A stretch of 64,000 bases of DNA from DATFVJ01 sp963820395 (GCA_963820395.1 CAWGAE010000025.1:1-64000); one strand, 5' to 3'. Shown: positions 16,505 through 26,298, counted from the first letter of the stretch. The notes: a model not told the origin generated them from the letters alone. Numbers and translations: made by a program.

Positions 16505-18028
16505 ATGATCAGCTGGCCCGCAGAGGCCGTCATGGTGCGGGTCCCCGCCACGAGCGCGAACCTGGGACCCGGTTTCGACGCGCTCGGCCTCGCGCTCACC
16601 CTCTACGACGACCTCAAGGTCCGCGCGACGAGTGGTGACCTGGTCGTCGAGGCGTCCGGCGAGGGCGCGGACACCGCCGACGCGGGTGAGGATCATCTGA
16701 TCGTGCGTGCCATGCGCGCCACGTTCGCCGCGGCGGGCAGCCAGCCGCCAGGTCTCGCGCTGCGCTGCGTCAACCGGATCCCGCACGGCCGGGGGCTCGG
16801 CTCCTCCGCCGCCGCGATCGTCGCCGGTGTGCTGGCCGCCCGGGAGCTGCTCACGCAGCGCGCCGGGGGCGTGCCCGATGGCGCGGCGGGCTTGACAGAT
16901 GACGAGGTCTTCGCGCTCGCCGCGGCCATCGAGGGCCATCCGGACAATGTCGCCGCTTGCCTCGCGGGCGGGCTCACCATCGCGTGGCTCGAAGACGCCG
17001 GGCCGCGGCTGATCCGGATGTCCCCGCTGCCCGGGATCATGCCGGTGGTGTGCATAGCGCCCGATGCGCTCGCCACCACGCAGGCCAGGCAGGCGTTGCC
17101 TGAGACAGTCAGGCACGCGGATGCGGCCACGAACGCGGGTCGCAGCGCGCTGCTTGTCGCGGCACTTACCGCCGACCCCGACCCGGCTGTGCTGCTTGCC
17201 GCGACGCAGGACCTGCTGCACCAGCCCTACCGCGCACCGGTCATGCTGGATACGGCGGGCCTTGTCGGCCGCCTGCGGGCGGCCCGGATACCCGCCGTCG
17301 TGTCCGGTGCCGGGCCATCGGTCCTCGCCTTCCTGACTGCGGATTCTTCCGCTGGGCTTGACGTGCTTGGTTCAATCGTCGGGAAAACGGGTAGTGCATG
17401 GCTCGTAAGCCCCCTGGGCGTCGATAGCCAAGGCGCCAGCGTTGAGTTCGGCGCTCCCGACGCCAATCCGGTAACACCCCCCGCAAGGCGTGGTCCGGAT
17501 GCGGCCTGGGGCAGATGCGGTCGCGCAGCGTTGCGCCGCCGCCGGAAACGCAAGATCGTTGGTCTGCTTCCGCGACACACGGACAACTTTCGAGGGAACA
17601 CCGTGGCCTCTCGTGGTGCGGGTCGGGGGAATACCGTGGCCGCTCGTGGTGTTAGTCTGGATGCTGAGCCAGATGCCCCGTTACGGGGCAGGTGCTCGTC
17701 AGCCACTCATCGCCCGGACGGCAGGGTCGTCGCGCTGTGGGGTGGCCCTGTGCATGCAAACCAGAACACTGCGCCGTACCCGCGACCATCCGGGCGCGGA
17801 CGCGGCGCCGTGGTCGGAGCAGGCCTGTGGGATCTGACCGAGCAAACCTCCCCGATCATCTGGCCGTACCCGGATTCTTTTGCGGTAACTGCGGATGGGT
17901 CCCTCGCAAATGCGGCAGCAGGTCGCACTCGTCGCCGTGTGACGGGGAGGCTTCTACATCACGGGTACCGCAGAACACGGCCGGGCATGCCGGCCGCACC
18001 GCACCGACGGGGTCTGCCGGTCGCATGA
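16505..18028 (+). CDS. thrB: Homoserine kinase with a long anomalous C-terminal extension
   Basis: GHMP kinase that phosphorylates homoserine. Recognised by VRVPATSANLGPGFDALGLA near residue 10, the ATP loop IPHGRGLGSSAAAIVAG near 96, EGHPDNVAACLAGG near 155 and the C-terminal AVVSGAGPSVLAFL near 275. The kinase proper ends at about residue 315-320 (WLVSPLGVDSQGASV, about 17450), as expected for a family of about 300 residues. The frame then runs on for about 190 Arg/Gly/Pro-rich residues with no domain. A missed stop through an indel near 17440-17460 is the simplest reading. ATG 16505 is preceded by GAGGGAGC; GTG 16502 is an alternative. Confidence 0.88.
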   Translation: MISWPAEAVMVRVPATSANLGPGFDALGLALTLYDDLKVRATSGDLVVEASGEGADTADAGEDHLIVRAMRATFAAAGSQPPGLALRCVNRIPHGRGLGSSAAAIVAGVLAARELLTQRAGGVPDGAAGLTDDEVFALAAAIEGHPDNVAACLAGGLTIAWLEDAGPRLIRMSPLPGIMPVVCIAPDALATTQARQALPETVRHADAATNAGRSALLVAALTADPDPAVLLAATQDLLHQPYRAPVMLDTAGLVGRLRAARIPAVVSGAGPSVLAFLTADSSAGLDVLGSIVGKTGSAWLVSPLGVDSQGASVEFGAPDANPVTPPARRGPDAAWGRCGRAALRRRRKRKIVGLLPRHTDNFRGNTVASRGAGRGNTVAARGVSLDAEPDAPLRGRCSSATHRPDGRVVALWGGPVHANQNTAPYPRPSGRGRGAVVGAGLWDLTEQTSPIIWPYPDSFAVTADGSLANAAAGRTRRRVTGRLLHHGYRRTRPGMPAAPHRRGLPVA

Positions 18029-18062
18029 GTGACCGGAACCCGCTCCCTGGGAAGGACGCTTT

Positions 18063-20351
18063 GTGAGCGACACCACCGAACTCCTCACCGGCCCGGCAGA
18101 GAAGCCTGATGCGACCCCCGCGGCCGGAAACCCGGACGAGGCGCCGGGCGAGGCTCCTGCGGCAGCCGTCAGGCCGCGACGCAGGTCCGGCGCCGGTTTG
18201 TCATCGATGCTGCTGCCCGAGCTGCAGCGGCTCGCCCAGTCCCTTGGCATCAGCGGGACGGGGCGGATGCGCAAGAGCCAGCTCGTTGAAGCGATCCAGG
18301 AGCGGGCGATCTTGGACGAGCCCGTCGCCGCTGGGAGGGGCCTGGATCAGGGGAGTTCAGTTGTGGCACCGGCGAGGGCCAGTGCCAGCCATGCGCCGGC
18401 CGGCTACCCGCCCAGCGCTTCCGATTCAAACTCCGCCATGCGGGGGGCGCCCGCGGGAGTCGGCGACCCCCGTCCCGATGAGCAGGACGTTATGCAACCA
18501 GATACATCCATGTCGGCTGACTACGGCGCCGCTTCAGGTGCCGGGGATGAACAGCTAAGCTTCGACCGGCCCCGTTCGGATGGGGAGGGTGCCGGTTCCA
18601 CCGTTGCGGACAGCCCAGCCGGGGACAGCCCAGCCGGGGACAGCCCGGGCGGATCCGGTGCCGCTGGGCCGGGCACCGCGCACGCCGGGGCGCTCCAGGG
18701 ACCTGCGGCTGTCACAACGGTCAGCGGCGCGGCTGCGGAATCTCCTGCCGCAGGCTACGGCGAGGTAGGGACCGTCCAGCCCGGTGTCGCACCCGTGGGC
18801 AGCGCTGCTGACAACGCCCACGCTGCTGACAACGCGGGCGCCGCTGACACCGCCCACGTCGCCAACCCCGTGTTTGAGCACGTCGGCGAGGTCGTGGGTG
18901 GCGCTGCCGCGGATGCGGGCGACGGTGACGCACGTGGCGACGACCAGCGCGGCGACGACCAGCGCGGCGACCGCAGGCGCCGCAACAACAACCGGCGGGA
19001 TGACGCCCAGCGACGTGACCAGCAGGGCCGTGACCAGCAGGGCCGTGACCAGCAGGGCCGTGACCAGAACGCTGCTGCGGTGAGCCGCGGCGCTGAGCAG
19101 CAGGCCAGCCGACCCGATGACGACGCCGACGGTCAGCGCGGCCGCCGCAGGGACCGGGACCGGTTCCGCAACCGAAACCGCCGCCGCGACAGGCCGGACG
19201 GCGAGCTGGTGGTGACCGAGGATGACGTGCTCATCCCGATCGCGGGCATTCTTGATGTGCTGGACAACTACGCGTTCGTGCGCACCTCCGGTTACCTGCC
19301 GGGTTCGAGTGACGTCTACGTGTCGCTCTCCCAGGTCCGCAAGCACGGCCTGCGCAAGGGCGACGTGATCGAGGGTGCGGTCCGCCAGCCCCGCGACGGC
19401 GAGCGCAGGGAGAAGTTCAACGCACTTGTCCGGCTTGACAAGGTCAACGGCCTTGACCCCGAGCAGTCGCGCGGGCGTCCCGACTTCAGCAAGCTCGTTC
19501 CGCTCTACCCACAGGACCGGCTGCGCCTGGAGACCGAGCCGCTCGGCCTGACCACCCGGATCATCGATCTCGTCAGCCCGATCGGCAAGGGCCAGCGTGG
19601 CTTGATCGTGTCGCCGCCCAAGGCTGGCAAGACGATGATTCTTCAGGCGATCGCGAACGCGATCACCAAGAACAACCCGGAGTGCCACCTCATGGTGGTG
19701 CTCGTGGATGAGCGGCCTGAGGAAGTCACCGACATGCAGCGTTCGGTGAAGGGTGAGGTGATCCACTCCACATTTGACCGGCCGGCCGAGGACCACACGA
19801 CGGTCGCCGAGCTTGCCATCGAGCGCGCCAAGCGGCTGGTCGAGATGGGCCACGACGTGGTTGTGCTGCTCGACTCCATCACCAGGCTTGGCCGCGCCTA
19901 CAACCTGGCGGCGCCGGCCAGCGGCCGGATCCTGTCCGGTGGTGTGGACTCCACCGCGCTGTATCCGCCTAAGCGGTTCTTCGGCGCAGCACGCAACATC
20001 GAGAATGGCGGCTCGCTGACCATCCTGGCGACGGCGCTCATCGAGACGGGCTCCCGGATGGATGAGGTGATCTTCGAGGAGTTCAAGGGCACCGGCAACA
20101 TGGAGCTACGGTTGCGCCGCGAGCTCGCCGACAGGCGGATATTCCCGGCGGTGGACGTGGACGCGTCCGGCACCCGTAAGGAAGAAATCCTCATGTCGCC
20201 GGAGGAGCTCAAGGTCGTCTGGCAGCTCCGCCGGGTGCTGCACGCGCTGGAGACGCAGCAGGCGCTCGAGCTGCTGCTCGAGAAGATGCGGGAGACGAAG
20301 AGCAACGCCGAGTTCCTGCTCCAGGTGCAGAAGACCACGATCAGCTCGTAA
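18063..20351 (+). CDS. rho: Transcription termination factor Rho with long repetitive insert
   Basis: Encodes 762 residues, far longer than E. coli Rho (419) but of the actinobacterial type. Residues about 45-80 are the Rho N-terminal domain (LPELQRLAQSLGISGTGRMR). Residues about 90-375 are a low-complexity Ala/Gly/Asp then Arg/Asn/Asp/Gln-rich insert with 15-bp DNA repeats (18610-18652, 18950-18980, 19015-19067). The RNA-binding cold-shock-like domain follows (ILDVLDNYAFVRTSGYLPGS), then the ATPase ring with Walker A SPPKAGKT near 517, Walker B VVVLLDSITRLGRAYN and the Q/R-loop region. Rho unwinds RNA-DNA hybrids and ends transcripts. GTG 18063 has GGGAAGGA upstream. Confidence 0.96.
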   Translation: MSDTTELLTGPAEKPDATPAAGNPDEAPGEAPAAAVRPRRRSGAGLSSMLLPELQRLAQSLGISGTGRMRKSQLVEAIQERAILDEPVAAGRGLDQGSSVVAPARASASHAPAGYPPSASDSNSAMRGAPAGVGDPRPDEQDVMQPDTSMSADYGAASGAGDEQLSFDRPRSDGEGAGSTVADSPAGDSPAGDSPGGSGAAGPGTAHAGALQGPAAVTTVSGAAAESPAAGYGEVGTVQPGVAPVGSAADNAHAADNAGAADTAHVANPVFEHVGEVVGGAAADAGDGDARGDDQRGDDQRGDRRRRNNNRRDDAQRRDQQGRDQQGRDQQGRDQNAAAVSRGAEQQASRPDDDADGQRGRRRDRDRFRNRNRRRDRPDGELVVTEDDVLIPIAGILDVLDNYAFVRTSGYLPGSSDVYVSLSQVRKHGLRKGDVIEGAVRQPRDGERREKFNALVRLDKVNGLDPEQSRGRPDFSKLVPLYPQDRLRLETEPLGLTTRIIDLVSPIGKGQRGLIVSPPKAGKTMILQAIANAITKNNPECHLMVVLVDERPEEVTDMQRSVKGEVIHSTFDRPAEDHTTVAELAIERAKRLVEMGHDVVVLLDSITRLGRAYNLAAPASGRILSGGVDSTALYPPKRFFGAARNIENGGSLTILATALIETGSRMDEVIFEEFKGTGNMELRLRRELADRRIFPAVDVDASGTRKEEILMSPEELKVVWQLRRVLHALETQQALELLLEKMRETKSNAEFLLQVQKTTISS

Positions 20352-20609
20352 CTCCGGCGCCCGGAAGCTCGCCCTCGCGGCATGCGCCGGCGCGGGAATT
20401 ACGGACGTGCACGCGGCGTTTCAGGCTCTGGCAGACTGGTAGGCCGAGATAGCGGTACCGGTTCACGCTTGGACGTGTCGCGGGAAGGCACACAGTTCGA
20501 CGCACACAGCTTCGAGGCGCACAGCTTCGAGGCACACGGAGCCTCGGCACACGGAGCCTCACGCACACAGCCACGGCGACCCGGCGACCGCCAGAACCAG
20601 GAGTCTGAC

Positions 20610-20831
20610 GTGAAACCTGAGATTCACCCTGAGTACGTGGTCACCACGGTGACCTGCACCTGTGGCAACACCTTTACCACCCGGAGCACGGCCAAGAACG
20701 GTGTGATCCACGCGGATTTGTGCTCGAACTGCCACCCGTTCTACACGGGCAAGCAGAAGATCCTCGACACCGGTGGCCGGGTCGCCCGATTCGAGCGGCG
20801 ATTCGGCAAGAAGACCGCCGGCGGCAAGTAG
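20610..20831 (+). CDS. rpmE: Ribosomal protein bL31, zinc-binding form
   Basis: Encodes 73 residues from GTG 20610 (CAGGAG just upstream). MKPEIHPEYV start and the C-terminal half VARFERRFGK match bL31. The Cys set CTCGN near residue 14 and CSNCHPFYTGKQ near 35 shows the zinc-bound C+ form, which also serves as a zinc store and is swapped for a Cys-less copy under zinc starvation in actinobacteria. The 258 bases between rho and rpmE carry short GCACAC-GCTTCGAGG repeats; longer upstream frames there are artefacts. Confidence 0.94.
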   Translation: MKPEIHPEYVVTTVTCTCGNTFTTRSTAKNGVIHADLCSNCHPFYTGKQKILDTGGRVARFERRFGKKTAGGK

Positions 20832-21276
20832 CGGACTGACGCGCGGTGCGCTCCTGGTTGGGCAATCCGCGTGACGGGAGCGCGATGCCCCGACCGGGGC
20901 CCCACGTCTTGATGATCTCGGTCACTTTTTGTGCGAATGCTTCCAAGAGGCTACCGGGATCATGACAGATTTCTCTGCTGCCGCAGTGGCGTGGCGGCAC
21001 CGGGGGAGCCGGACCGCAGCCCCGGCGGGTCCCGGCCAGCCGGACCCGAGCCGCTGCGGGACCCGGCCAGCCGGACCGCAGCCCCGGGCGCGACAGAGTC
21101 CCGGCGGGACCTGAACCCCCGGCGGGACCTGGGGCGTGCCGGGTGCTGGTACCGCACAAGGTGGAACGGTCACGTGCTGACGCGGGCCTCAAGGTGCGCG
21201 TCAGCCGTCGTCCCCGGCCACTACTGACGGCCGCCGACCGGCGGGCCGACGATTGACAACCGCAACCGGAGGCGCC
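20832..21276. other. 445-base region between rpmE and prfA, no gene seen
   Basis: Very G+C-rich with imperfect repeats: a block around GGACCCGGCCAGCCGGACC occurs twice (about 21027 and 21057). GCCCCGACCGGGGC near 20886 could form a small hairpin after rpmE. No convincing open frame. Confidence 0.4.
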
Positions 21277-22380
21277 GTGTTTGACCAGCTCAGTGAGCTG
21301 GTGGGCGAGTTTGAACGCCTGGGGCGTGAGCTCGCCGATCCTGCCGTGCACGCGGATCAGGGGAAGGCGCGCGCGCTGGGCCGCCGTTACGCGGAGCTGA
21401 CGCCGGTGGTGCACGCATACGAGGAGTGGCAGCGGACGATTGCTGACGGCGAAGCCGCCAGGGAACTGGGTGCAGAGGACGCGTCCTTTGCGGCCGAGGC
21501 GGATCAGCTGGACATACGCAGGGCTGAACTCGAGACGAGACTGCAGCGGCTGCTCGTGGCTCGCGATCCTGCCGACGGCAAAGACGTCATTCTCGAAGTG
21601 AAGGCAGGAGAGGGCGGCGAGGAGTCCGCGCTCTTCGCGGGCGACCTGTTGCGGATGTACCTCCGCTACGCTCAGCGGCGCGGCTGGCAGACCGAGGTCC
21701 TCGACGCCACACCATCGGACCTCGGCGGCTACAAGGACGTAACCGTCGCCGTCAAGGCGGGCCGCCGGGCGGCCGCGGCGAGCGCAGCCAGCGCAGCGGG
21801 CGGCGCGGAGGGCGTCTGGGCACGGCTGAAGCATGAGGGAGGCGTGCACCGCGTGCAGCGGGTGCCTGTCACGGAGTCGCAGGGCCGCATTCACACGTCC
21901 GCCGCTGGCGTGCTCGTGCTGCCGGAGGCCGACGAGGTGGAGGTCCAGATCGACCAGAACGACCTGCGGGTAGACGTGTTCCGCTCATCGGGTCCCGGTG
22001 GTCAGAGCGTGAACACCACCGACTCCGCGGTCCGCATCACTCACCTTCCCACCGGAATTGTCGTCTCCTGCCAGAACGAGAAAAGCCAGCTTCAGAACAA
22101 GGAACAGGCACTGCGAATCCTGCGCGCCCGGCTGCTCGCCGGGGCACAGCAGGAAGCGGAGGCTCAGGCGGCGGCCGAGCGCCGCAGCCAGGTGCGTACG
22201 GTGGACCGCTCGGAACGGGTACGCACGTACAACTTCCCGGAGAACCGCATCTCCGATCATCGGGTGGGCTACAAGGCGTACAACCTCGACCAGGTGATCG
22301 ACGGCGACCTGGACGGCGTGATCCAGGCGCTCGCCGACGCTGACGTCGCGGCGCAGCTCGACGGGGTCGCGCGGCGGTGA
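21277..22380 (+). CDS. prfA: Peptide chain release factor 1
   Basis: Encodes 367 residues. RF1 reads UAA and UAG stops. The PVT tripeptide (RVPVTESQ near residue 200) fits the RF1 PxT stop-reading motif rather than RF2 SPF; the GGQ catalytic loop is SSGPGGQSVNTTDSAVR near 240. The rest (ILEVKAGEGGEESALFA, NFPENRISDHRVGY) is standard. An alanine-rich insertion (AAAASAASAAGGAEG) near residue 170 is unusual. GTG 21277 is chosen because CCGGAGG ends 4 bases before it; the longer frame from 21253 adds eight unsupported residues. It overlaps prmC, whose product methylates the GGQ glutamine. Confidence 0.95.
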   Translation: MFDQLSELVGEFERLGRELADPAVHADQGKARALGRRYAELTPVVHAYEEWQRTIADGEAARELGAEDASFAAEADQLDIRRAELETRLQRLLVARDPADGKDVILEVKAGEGGEESALFAGDLLRMYLRYAQRRGWQTEVLDATPSDLGGYKDVTVAVKAGRRAAAASAASAAGGAEGVWARLKHEGGVHRVQRVPVTESQGRIHTSAAGVLVLPEADEVEVQIDQNDLRVDVFRSSGPGGQSVNTTDSAVRITHLPTGIVVSCQNEKSQLQNKEQALRILRARLLAGAQQEAEAQAAAERRSQVRTVDRSERVRTYNFPENRISDHRVGYKAYNLDQVIDGDLDGVIQALADADVAAQLDGVARR

Positions 22381-23347
22381 GCATGCTCCTCGACGAGGTC
22401 ACCCGCGCCGCTGAGCGGCTCGCCGCGGCGGGCGTGGGCTCCCCGCGAAATGACGCGGAGCAGATCGCTGCCCACGTCCACGGGGTCACCCGGGGGACGC
22501 TGCATACGGTTCCTGATGCCGAGTTCGACGCGCGGTTCTGGGCTGATGTGGCCCGCCGCGAGGCCCGCGAGCCCCTGCAGCACATCACCGGGCGGGCATA
22601 TTTCAGATATCTGGAGCTCGAGGTCGGTCCCGGCGTGTTCGTGCCCCGCCCGGAGACCGAGGTGATGACGGGCTGGGCGATCGATCAACTGCGCGCGATG
22701 GATGGGGTCGATCCGGTTGTGGTGGATCTGGGCGCCGGCTCGGGGGCGATCGGGCTCGCCATCGCGCAGGAGGTGCCGCGCGCACGGGTGCACGCGGTGG
22801 AAGCGCAGCGGATGGCGCATGCCTGGGCCCAGCGAAACATAGAGCGGAACGCAGACCTGGTTCACCAGGAACTGTGAAGGTGGGCCCGTCGGCCAGGCAA
22901 CCCGGGCATCGGACCTGCCGGTGCCGCGCGTCGCCCTGCATCTAGCCGACCTGGCCAGCTGCCCTGCCCGAGCTTGACGGCGCAGTCGATCTCGTGATCA
23001 GCAACCCGCCCTACATCCCCGACGGTTCCAGCGTGCCGCCTGAGGTTGGTGAGTACGACCCGCCGGCGGCGCTCTGGGGCGGACATGACGGGCTGGATAC
23101 CATCAGGCGGCTCGAACGCACGGCCGCCCGGCTGCTCCGGCCCGGCGGTTTGGTCGCCGTCGAGCACGGCTCGCCCCAGGGCGCCGCGGTCTACTGGGTC
23201 TTCCCTGAGAGCAGCGGCTGGCGTGACACCCGCAACCATAAGGACCTCGCCGGCCGCGACCGGTTCGTGACCGCCCGCCGCGGGGCCGCGGAGAATGACG
23301 CATCGCACGAACCTGGCGCGGTCACGTGGCAGGATGGGCCGCTGTGA
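22377..23347 (+). pseudogene. prmC: Release factor glutamine methyltransferase, frameshifted
   Basis: PrmC methylates the Gln of GGQ in release factors. First frame (GTG 22377, or ATG 22383): an N-terminal helical domain then VPRPETEVMTGWA, VVVDLGAGSGAIGLA (SAM site), ending by stop at 22877. The continuation needs two one-base shifts: RVALHLADLAS (22927-22962) in the next frame, then ALPELDGAVDLVISNPPYIP with the NPPY catalytic motif (about 22967-23020) through to the stop at 23347. An extra T near 22962 explains the second; the first lies between about 22860 and 22927. With both corrected the protein is of normal length. Loss of PrmC is costly, so sequence error is suspected. Overlaps tsaC by GTGA. 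Confidence 0.85.
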
Positions 23348-24129
23348 GCCAAGCGATTCGCCGATTCGACTGCACCGACGCGGCGCAGCGCTCTGCGGGG
23401 ATCGAGGAGGCTGCCGCCGCGGTCGGTCGCGGCGAGCTTGTCGTCCTGCCCACCGATACCGTCTACGGGATCGGTGCGGATGCGTTCATGCCCGCGGCCG
23501 TGACCGCAATGCTGATTGCGAAGGGCCGGGGCAGGCACATGCCCTCGCCCGTGCTGGTCGGATCGGTGCGCGCTGCGGCGGCGCTCATCGAAGACCTGGG
23601 TATGCACGGTCAGGATCTGATCGACGAGTTCTGGCCTGGCGCGCTGACTCTCGTCTGCCACGCTGGCCGCACGCTCAGCTGGGATCTGGGCGATGCGAAG
23701 GGTACGGTCGCCATCAGGATGCCGCTGCATCCCGTTGCCCTCGAGTTGCTGAAGCGGACCGGCCCGATGGCGGTGAGCAGCGCGAACCGGTCTGGAGCTT
23801 CTGCCGCCACAACGGTGGCAGAGGCGGAGGCGCAGCTTGGCGACCGCGTCTCGGTGTACCTGGACGGTGGGCTGCGAACGGGCGGGGTGCCGTCATCGAT
23901 CGTGGATCTGACCGGTACGGTGCCGCGGTTGCTGCGTGCGGGTGCCATTTCTCCTGAACGGCTGCGCACGGTCGCGCCGATCATAGATGGCACGGACAGT
24001 CCGGACAGTGCGGACGATACCGCGAACGGCGCGGACGGCAGCGCAGACGGCGCAGGCGGCGGCCCGCACAGCACGGAGATCACGCGGGACGATTCCGGTC
24101 CTCCGGATGGAGGTTCGTCGCACGCCTAG
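23344..24129 (+). CDS. L-threonylcarbamoyladenylate synthase (TsaC/Sua5 family)
   Basis: Encodes 261 residues. The enzyme makes threonylcarbamoyl-AMP from threonine, bicarbonate and ATP for t6A37 of ANN-decoding tRNAs. YrdC-domain motifs: GELVVLPTDTVYGIGADA near residue 33, IAKGRGRHMPSPVLVGS near 56 (K/R ATP site), FWPGALTLV near 100, VAIRMPLHP and MAVSSANRSGA near 150. The C-terminal 50 residues are a Asp/Gly/Ser-rich tail (short repeated DSADDTANGADGS) rather than a Sua5 domain. GTG 23344 overlaps the prmC stop. Confidence 0.92.
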   Translation: MSQAIRRFDCTDAAQRSAGIEEAAAAVGRGELVVLPTDTVYGIGADAFMPAAVTAMLIAKGRGRHMPSPVLVGSVRAAAALIEDLGMHGQDLIDEFWPGALTLVCHAGRTLSWDLGDAKGTVAIRMPLHPVALELLKRTGPMAVSSANRSGASAATTVAEAEAQLGDRVSVYLDGGLRTGGVPSSIVDLTGTVPRLLRAGAISPERLRTVAPIIDGTDSPDSADDTANGADGSADGAGGGPHSTEITRDDSGPPDGGSSHA

Positions 24130-24639
24130 CCAGCTTGGATTTCTCCGATCGACAAAATGTTGTCTATGCGGCTGCCTTGGCCGGCGCGCTGCCGCGACGT
24201 CAGCCAGTCCATCGCCTGATAGATCTCAGGAAACAGCGGGAGACGCGCCGTTCCCCGCCCGCCGTCACGTACTGGCGACGGCGTCGTCGATGTGCATCCG
24301 GCTGGCCCGCCAGCTACACGCCGGCGGAACGGCAAACTCGCCGGTCAGAGGCGGAGCCTCACTGGCACTACAGCCGCACTCTCGAACGGCCGAGAGAGAA
24401 CGCGCTGATCAGAGAGTTGTAGAAGGTCGCATGGCCACCAAGATCGTTGACGTCGATGCACGTCAAGGGCGTGTCTCCGGCAAAGTGCGGCTGTCGTGCT
24501 AGTAGCGGGGTTTGTGGTTGTTTGTGATATTTGGCTTTCGGTGCCGTTTGGGCCTGTCAATACCGTTGAATCCCCCCGCTGGACGGTGTTGTTGGCGTCG
24601 TTGGGCCCGACCTGATCGCCGGGCGCGTAGGCTGACCTT
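24130..24639. other. 510-base region between tsaC and wecA, no gene assigned
   Basis: Several open frames cross it, the longest about 95 codons from ATG 24135, none with protein-like composition or family likeness. I looked for glyA and low-molecular-weight phosphatase sequence, often found here in actinomycetes, and saw neither. A short frame at 24431-24502 (23 codons) is too small to support. The last 100 bases before GTG 24640 are less GC-rich and probably hold a promoter. Confidence 0.4.
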
Positions 24640-26298
24640 GTGCGCGAGTACCTGCTCACGCTTCTTGTCGCGGCCGCGATGACCTACCTGCTGACCCCGC
24701 TGGTGCGTAGGTTGGCGATCGCGGTCAGGGCGTTGCCCGAGGTCCGCGACCGGGACGTCCATGCGGTGCCGACGCCGCGGCTTGGCGGGCTCGCCATGTA
24801 CGGCGGGCTCGCCGCGGCACTGCTTGTGGCGAGTCACCTGACGCACATGAAGGCTGTGTTCGCCAGCAACCTCAACGCCCCGGGAAGTCTGAGCGCCCCG
24901 GGCAGCCTGCTACTTGCAGGTGGGCTGATCGTCGCTACCGGCTTCGTGGACGACCGCTGGGGGATGAGCGCTACAAGCAAGCTCGCGGCTCAGGTGGCGG
25001 CGAGCGGGATCCTCGTCTGGGGCGGTGTCGAGCTGGACTGGGTGCCGCTGCCCAGGGGGAGCGTGCTCGCGCTCTCGCCCGGGCAGGGCGTCGTGCTGAC
25101 CATCCTTGTTGTCGTGGTCACCATCAACGCGGTCAACTTCATCGACGGCCTCGACGGGCTTGCGGCAGGCGTGGTAGGGATCGCCGCATTCGCGTTTTTC
25201 ATCTACTCGTACGAGCTCACCCGCGTCGTCGGGTTGCCGCACCAGTCCTTGCCGGCCCTGGTGTCGGCGGTGCTCACCGGTATGTGCCTCGGGTTCCTGC
25301 CACACAACTTCTATCCGGCCCGGATCTTTATGGGCGATACAGGGGCCATGTTGATCGGGCTCGTGCTCGCCTATGCGACGATCTCGAGCACGGCGAATCT
25401 GGACCCGGCGACGCTCCAGCAGATCAACCGCTTCCCGCTGGTCCTGCCGCTGATGATCCCGGTGGCGATCTTGGTGATCCCGTATGTGGACCTGCTGCTT
25501 GCCGTGATCAGGCGCGCCAGGGCGGGTATGTCGGTATTCACCGCTGATCGGGGCCACGTGCATCACCGGCTGCTCAACATCGGTCACTCACACCGGCTGA
25601 GCGTGCTGATCCTCTACCTGTGGGCGTCGTTGTTCGCCTTCACCGTGGTGATGTTGTCGATCGCCGGGTCGGCGCTCGCGGTGATTTCCGTAGCCACCGT
25701 CGGCGGAATGGTGGCGCTGCTGCTCGTCTCGATGCCGTGGCTACGCGCGCGCAGGCCGCCAGAGGGGCGCCATCAGGCCGGTACCAGGCGGGCCGGGGTC
25801 CCGGGCCGACGTCATCCGGCACGGCCGCTTGGATCTTCCGAGGCCGGGGTGGCCGGCACCAGGATCGGTGCTGTCGCCGGCGGCCCGGCCGGTGCCACGG
25901 CTGGCAACGGGGCATGTGCGAGCGTGGGCGAGGATGCCGGGCCGGGTCCGGTGCTGGCACACGGGGTCGGTAGTTTTCCGCCGAGCGCGGACTTTTTCCC
26001 TCCGTCCCCGGCCTGCTGGTCGCCGGCGGGCGAACCAGGGCAACAATCGCCACGACGCATCCATCCGCCGTCGGCTGTCGGCGCTCCGTTGCTGCGGACG
26101 AACGGATTTCCGCAGCAAGACGACGCTATTCCGGCGTCTGCGGACGCCCGTTCGCATGCTCACGTCAATGGCCGCGCTCGCCCCGCGCCAGCGCCACGGA
26201 CTGCGCCGCGCGACCGGCAACCGGGCGATAGCGCCCCGTCTGCGGATGGGGCGAGCGCAGCGGGTACCTCAGGCAAAGGTCTTACCAAGAGCTTGTGA
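24640..26298 (+). CDS. wecA: Polyprenyl-phosphate GlcNAc-1-phosphate transferase (WecA/MraY family)
   Basis: Encodes 552 residues; about ten or eleven membrane segments fill residues 1-365. Family motifs in order: VPTPRLGGLAMYGG near 47, the DDRWG Asp pair near 105, NAVNFIDGLDGLAAG near 163 (Mg-binding Asp), FMGDTGAMLIG near 230 and the cytoplasmic HHRLLNIGHSHR near 305. WecA-type enzymes load GlcNAc-1-P on decaprenyl phosphate to start arabinogalactan-linker or teichuronic-type polymers. Position before the ATP synthase genes is the same as in Mycobacterium. The last 180 residues are Pro/Gly/Arg-rich with no domain, possibly a real tail or a lost stop. GTG 24640 is used. Confidence 0.9.
   Translation: MREYLLTLLVAAAMTYLLTPLVRRLAIAVRALPEVRDRDVHAVPTPRLGGLAMYGGLAAALLVASHLTHMKAVFASNLNAPGSLSAPGSLLLAGGLIVATGFVDDRWGMSATSKLAAQVAASGILVWGGVELDWVPLPRGSVLALSPGQGVVLTILVVVVTINAVNFIDGLDGLAAGVVGIAAFAFFIYSYELTRVVGLPHQSLPALVSAVLTGMCLGFLPHNFYPARIFMGDTGAMLIGLVLAYATISSTANLDPATLQQINRFPLVLPLMIPVAILVIPYVDLLLAVIRRARAGMSVFTADRGHVHHRLLNIGHSHRLSVLILYLWASLFAFTVVMLSIAGSALAVISVATVGGMVALLLVSMPWLRARRPPEGRHQAGTRRAGVPGRRHPARPLGSSEAGVAGTRIGAVAGGPAGATAGNGACASVGEDAGPGPVLAHGVGSFPPSADFFPPSPACWSPAGEPGQQSPRRIHPPSAVGAPLLRTNGFPQQDDAIPASADARSHAHVNGRARPAPAPRTAPRDRQPGDSAPSADGASAAGTSGKGLTKSL

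Noticed and set aside
18555..19853. 432-codon minus-strand open frame opposite rho
   Set aside because: Composed of VTALLVTALL and LSPAGLSPAG repeats that mirror the rho minisatellites; shadow.
24135..24502. Possible small genes between tsaC and wecA (95 codons at 24135; 23 codons at 24431)
   Set aside because: No family likeness, no ribosome site for the longer one, and the shorter one is below what can be supported.
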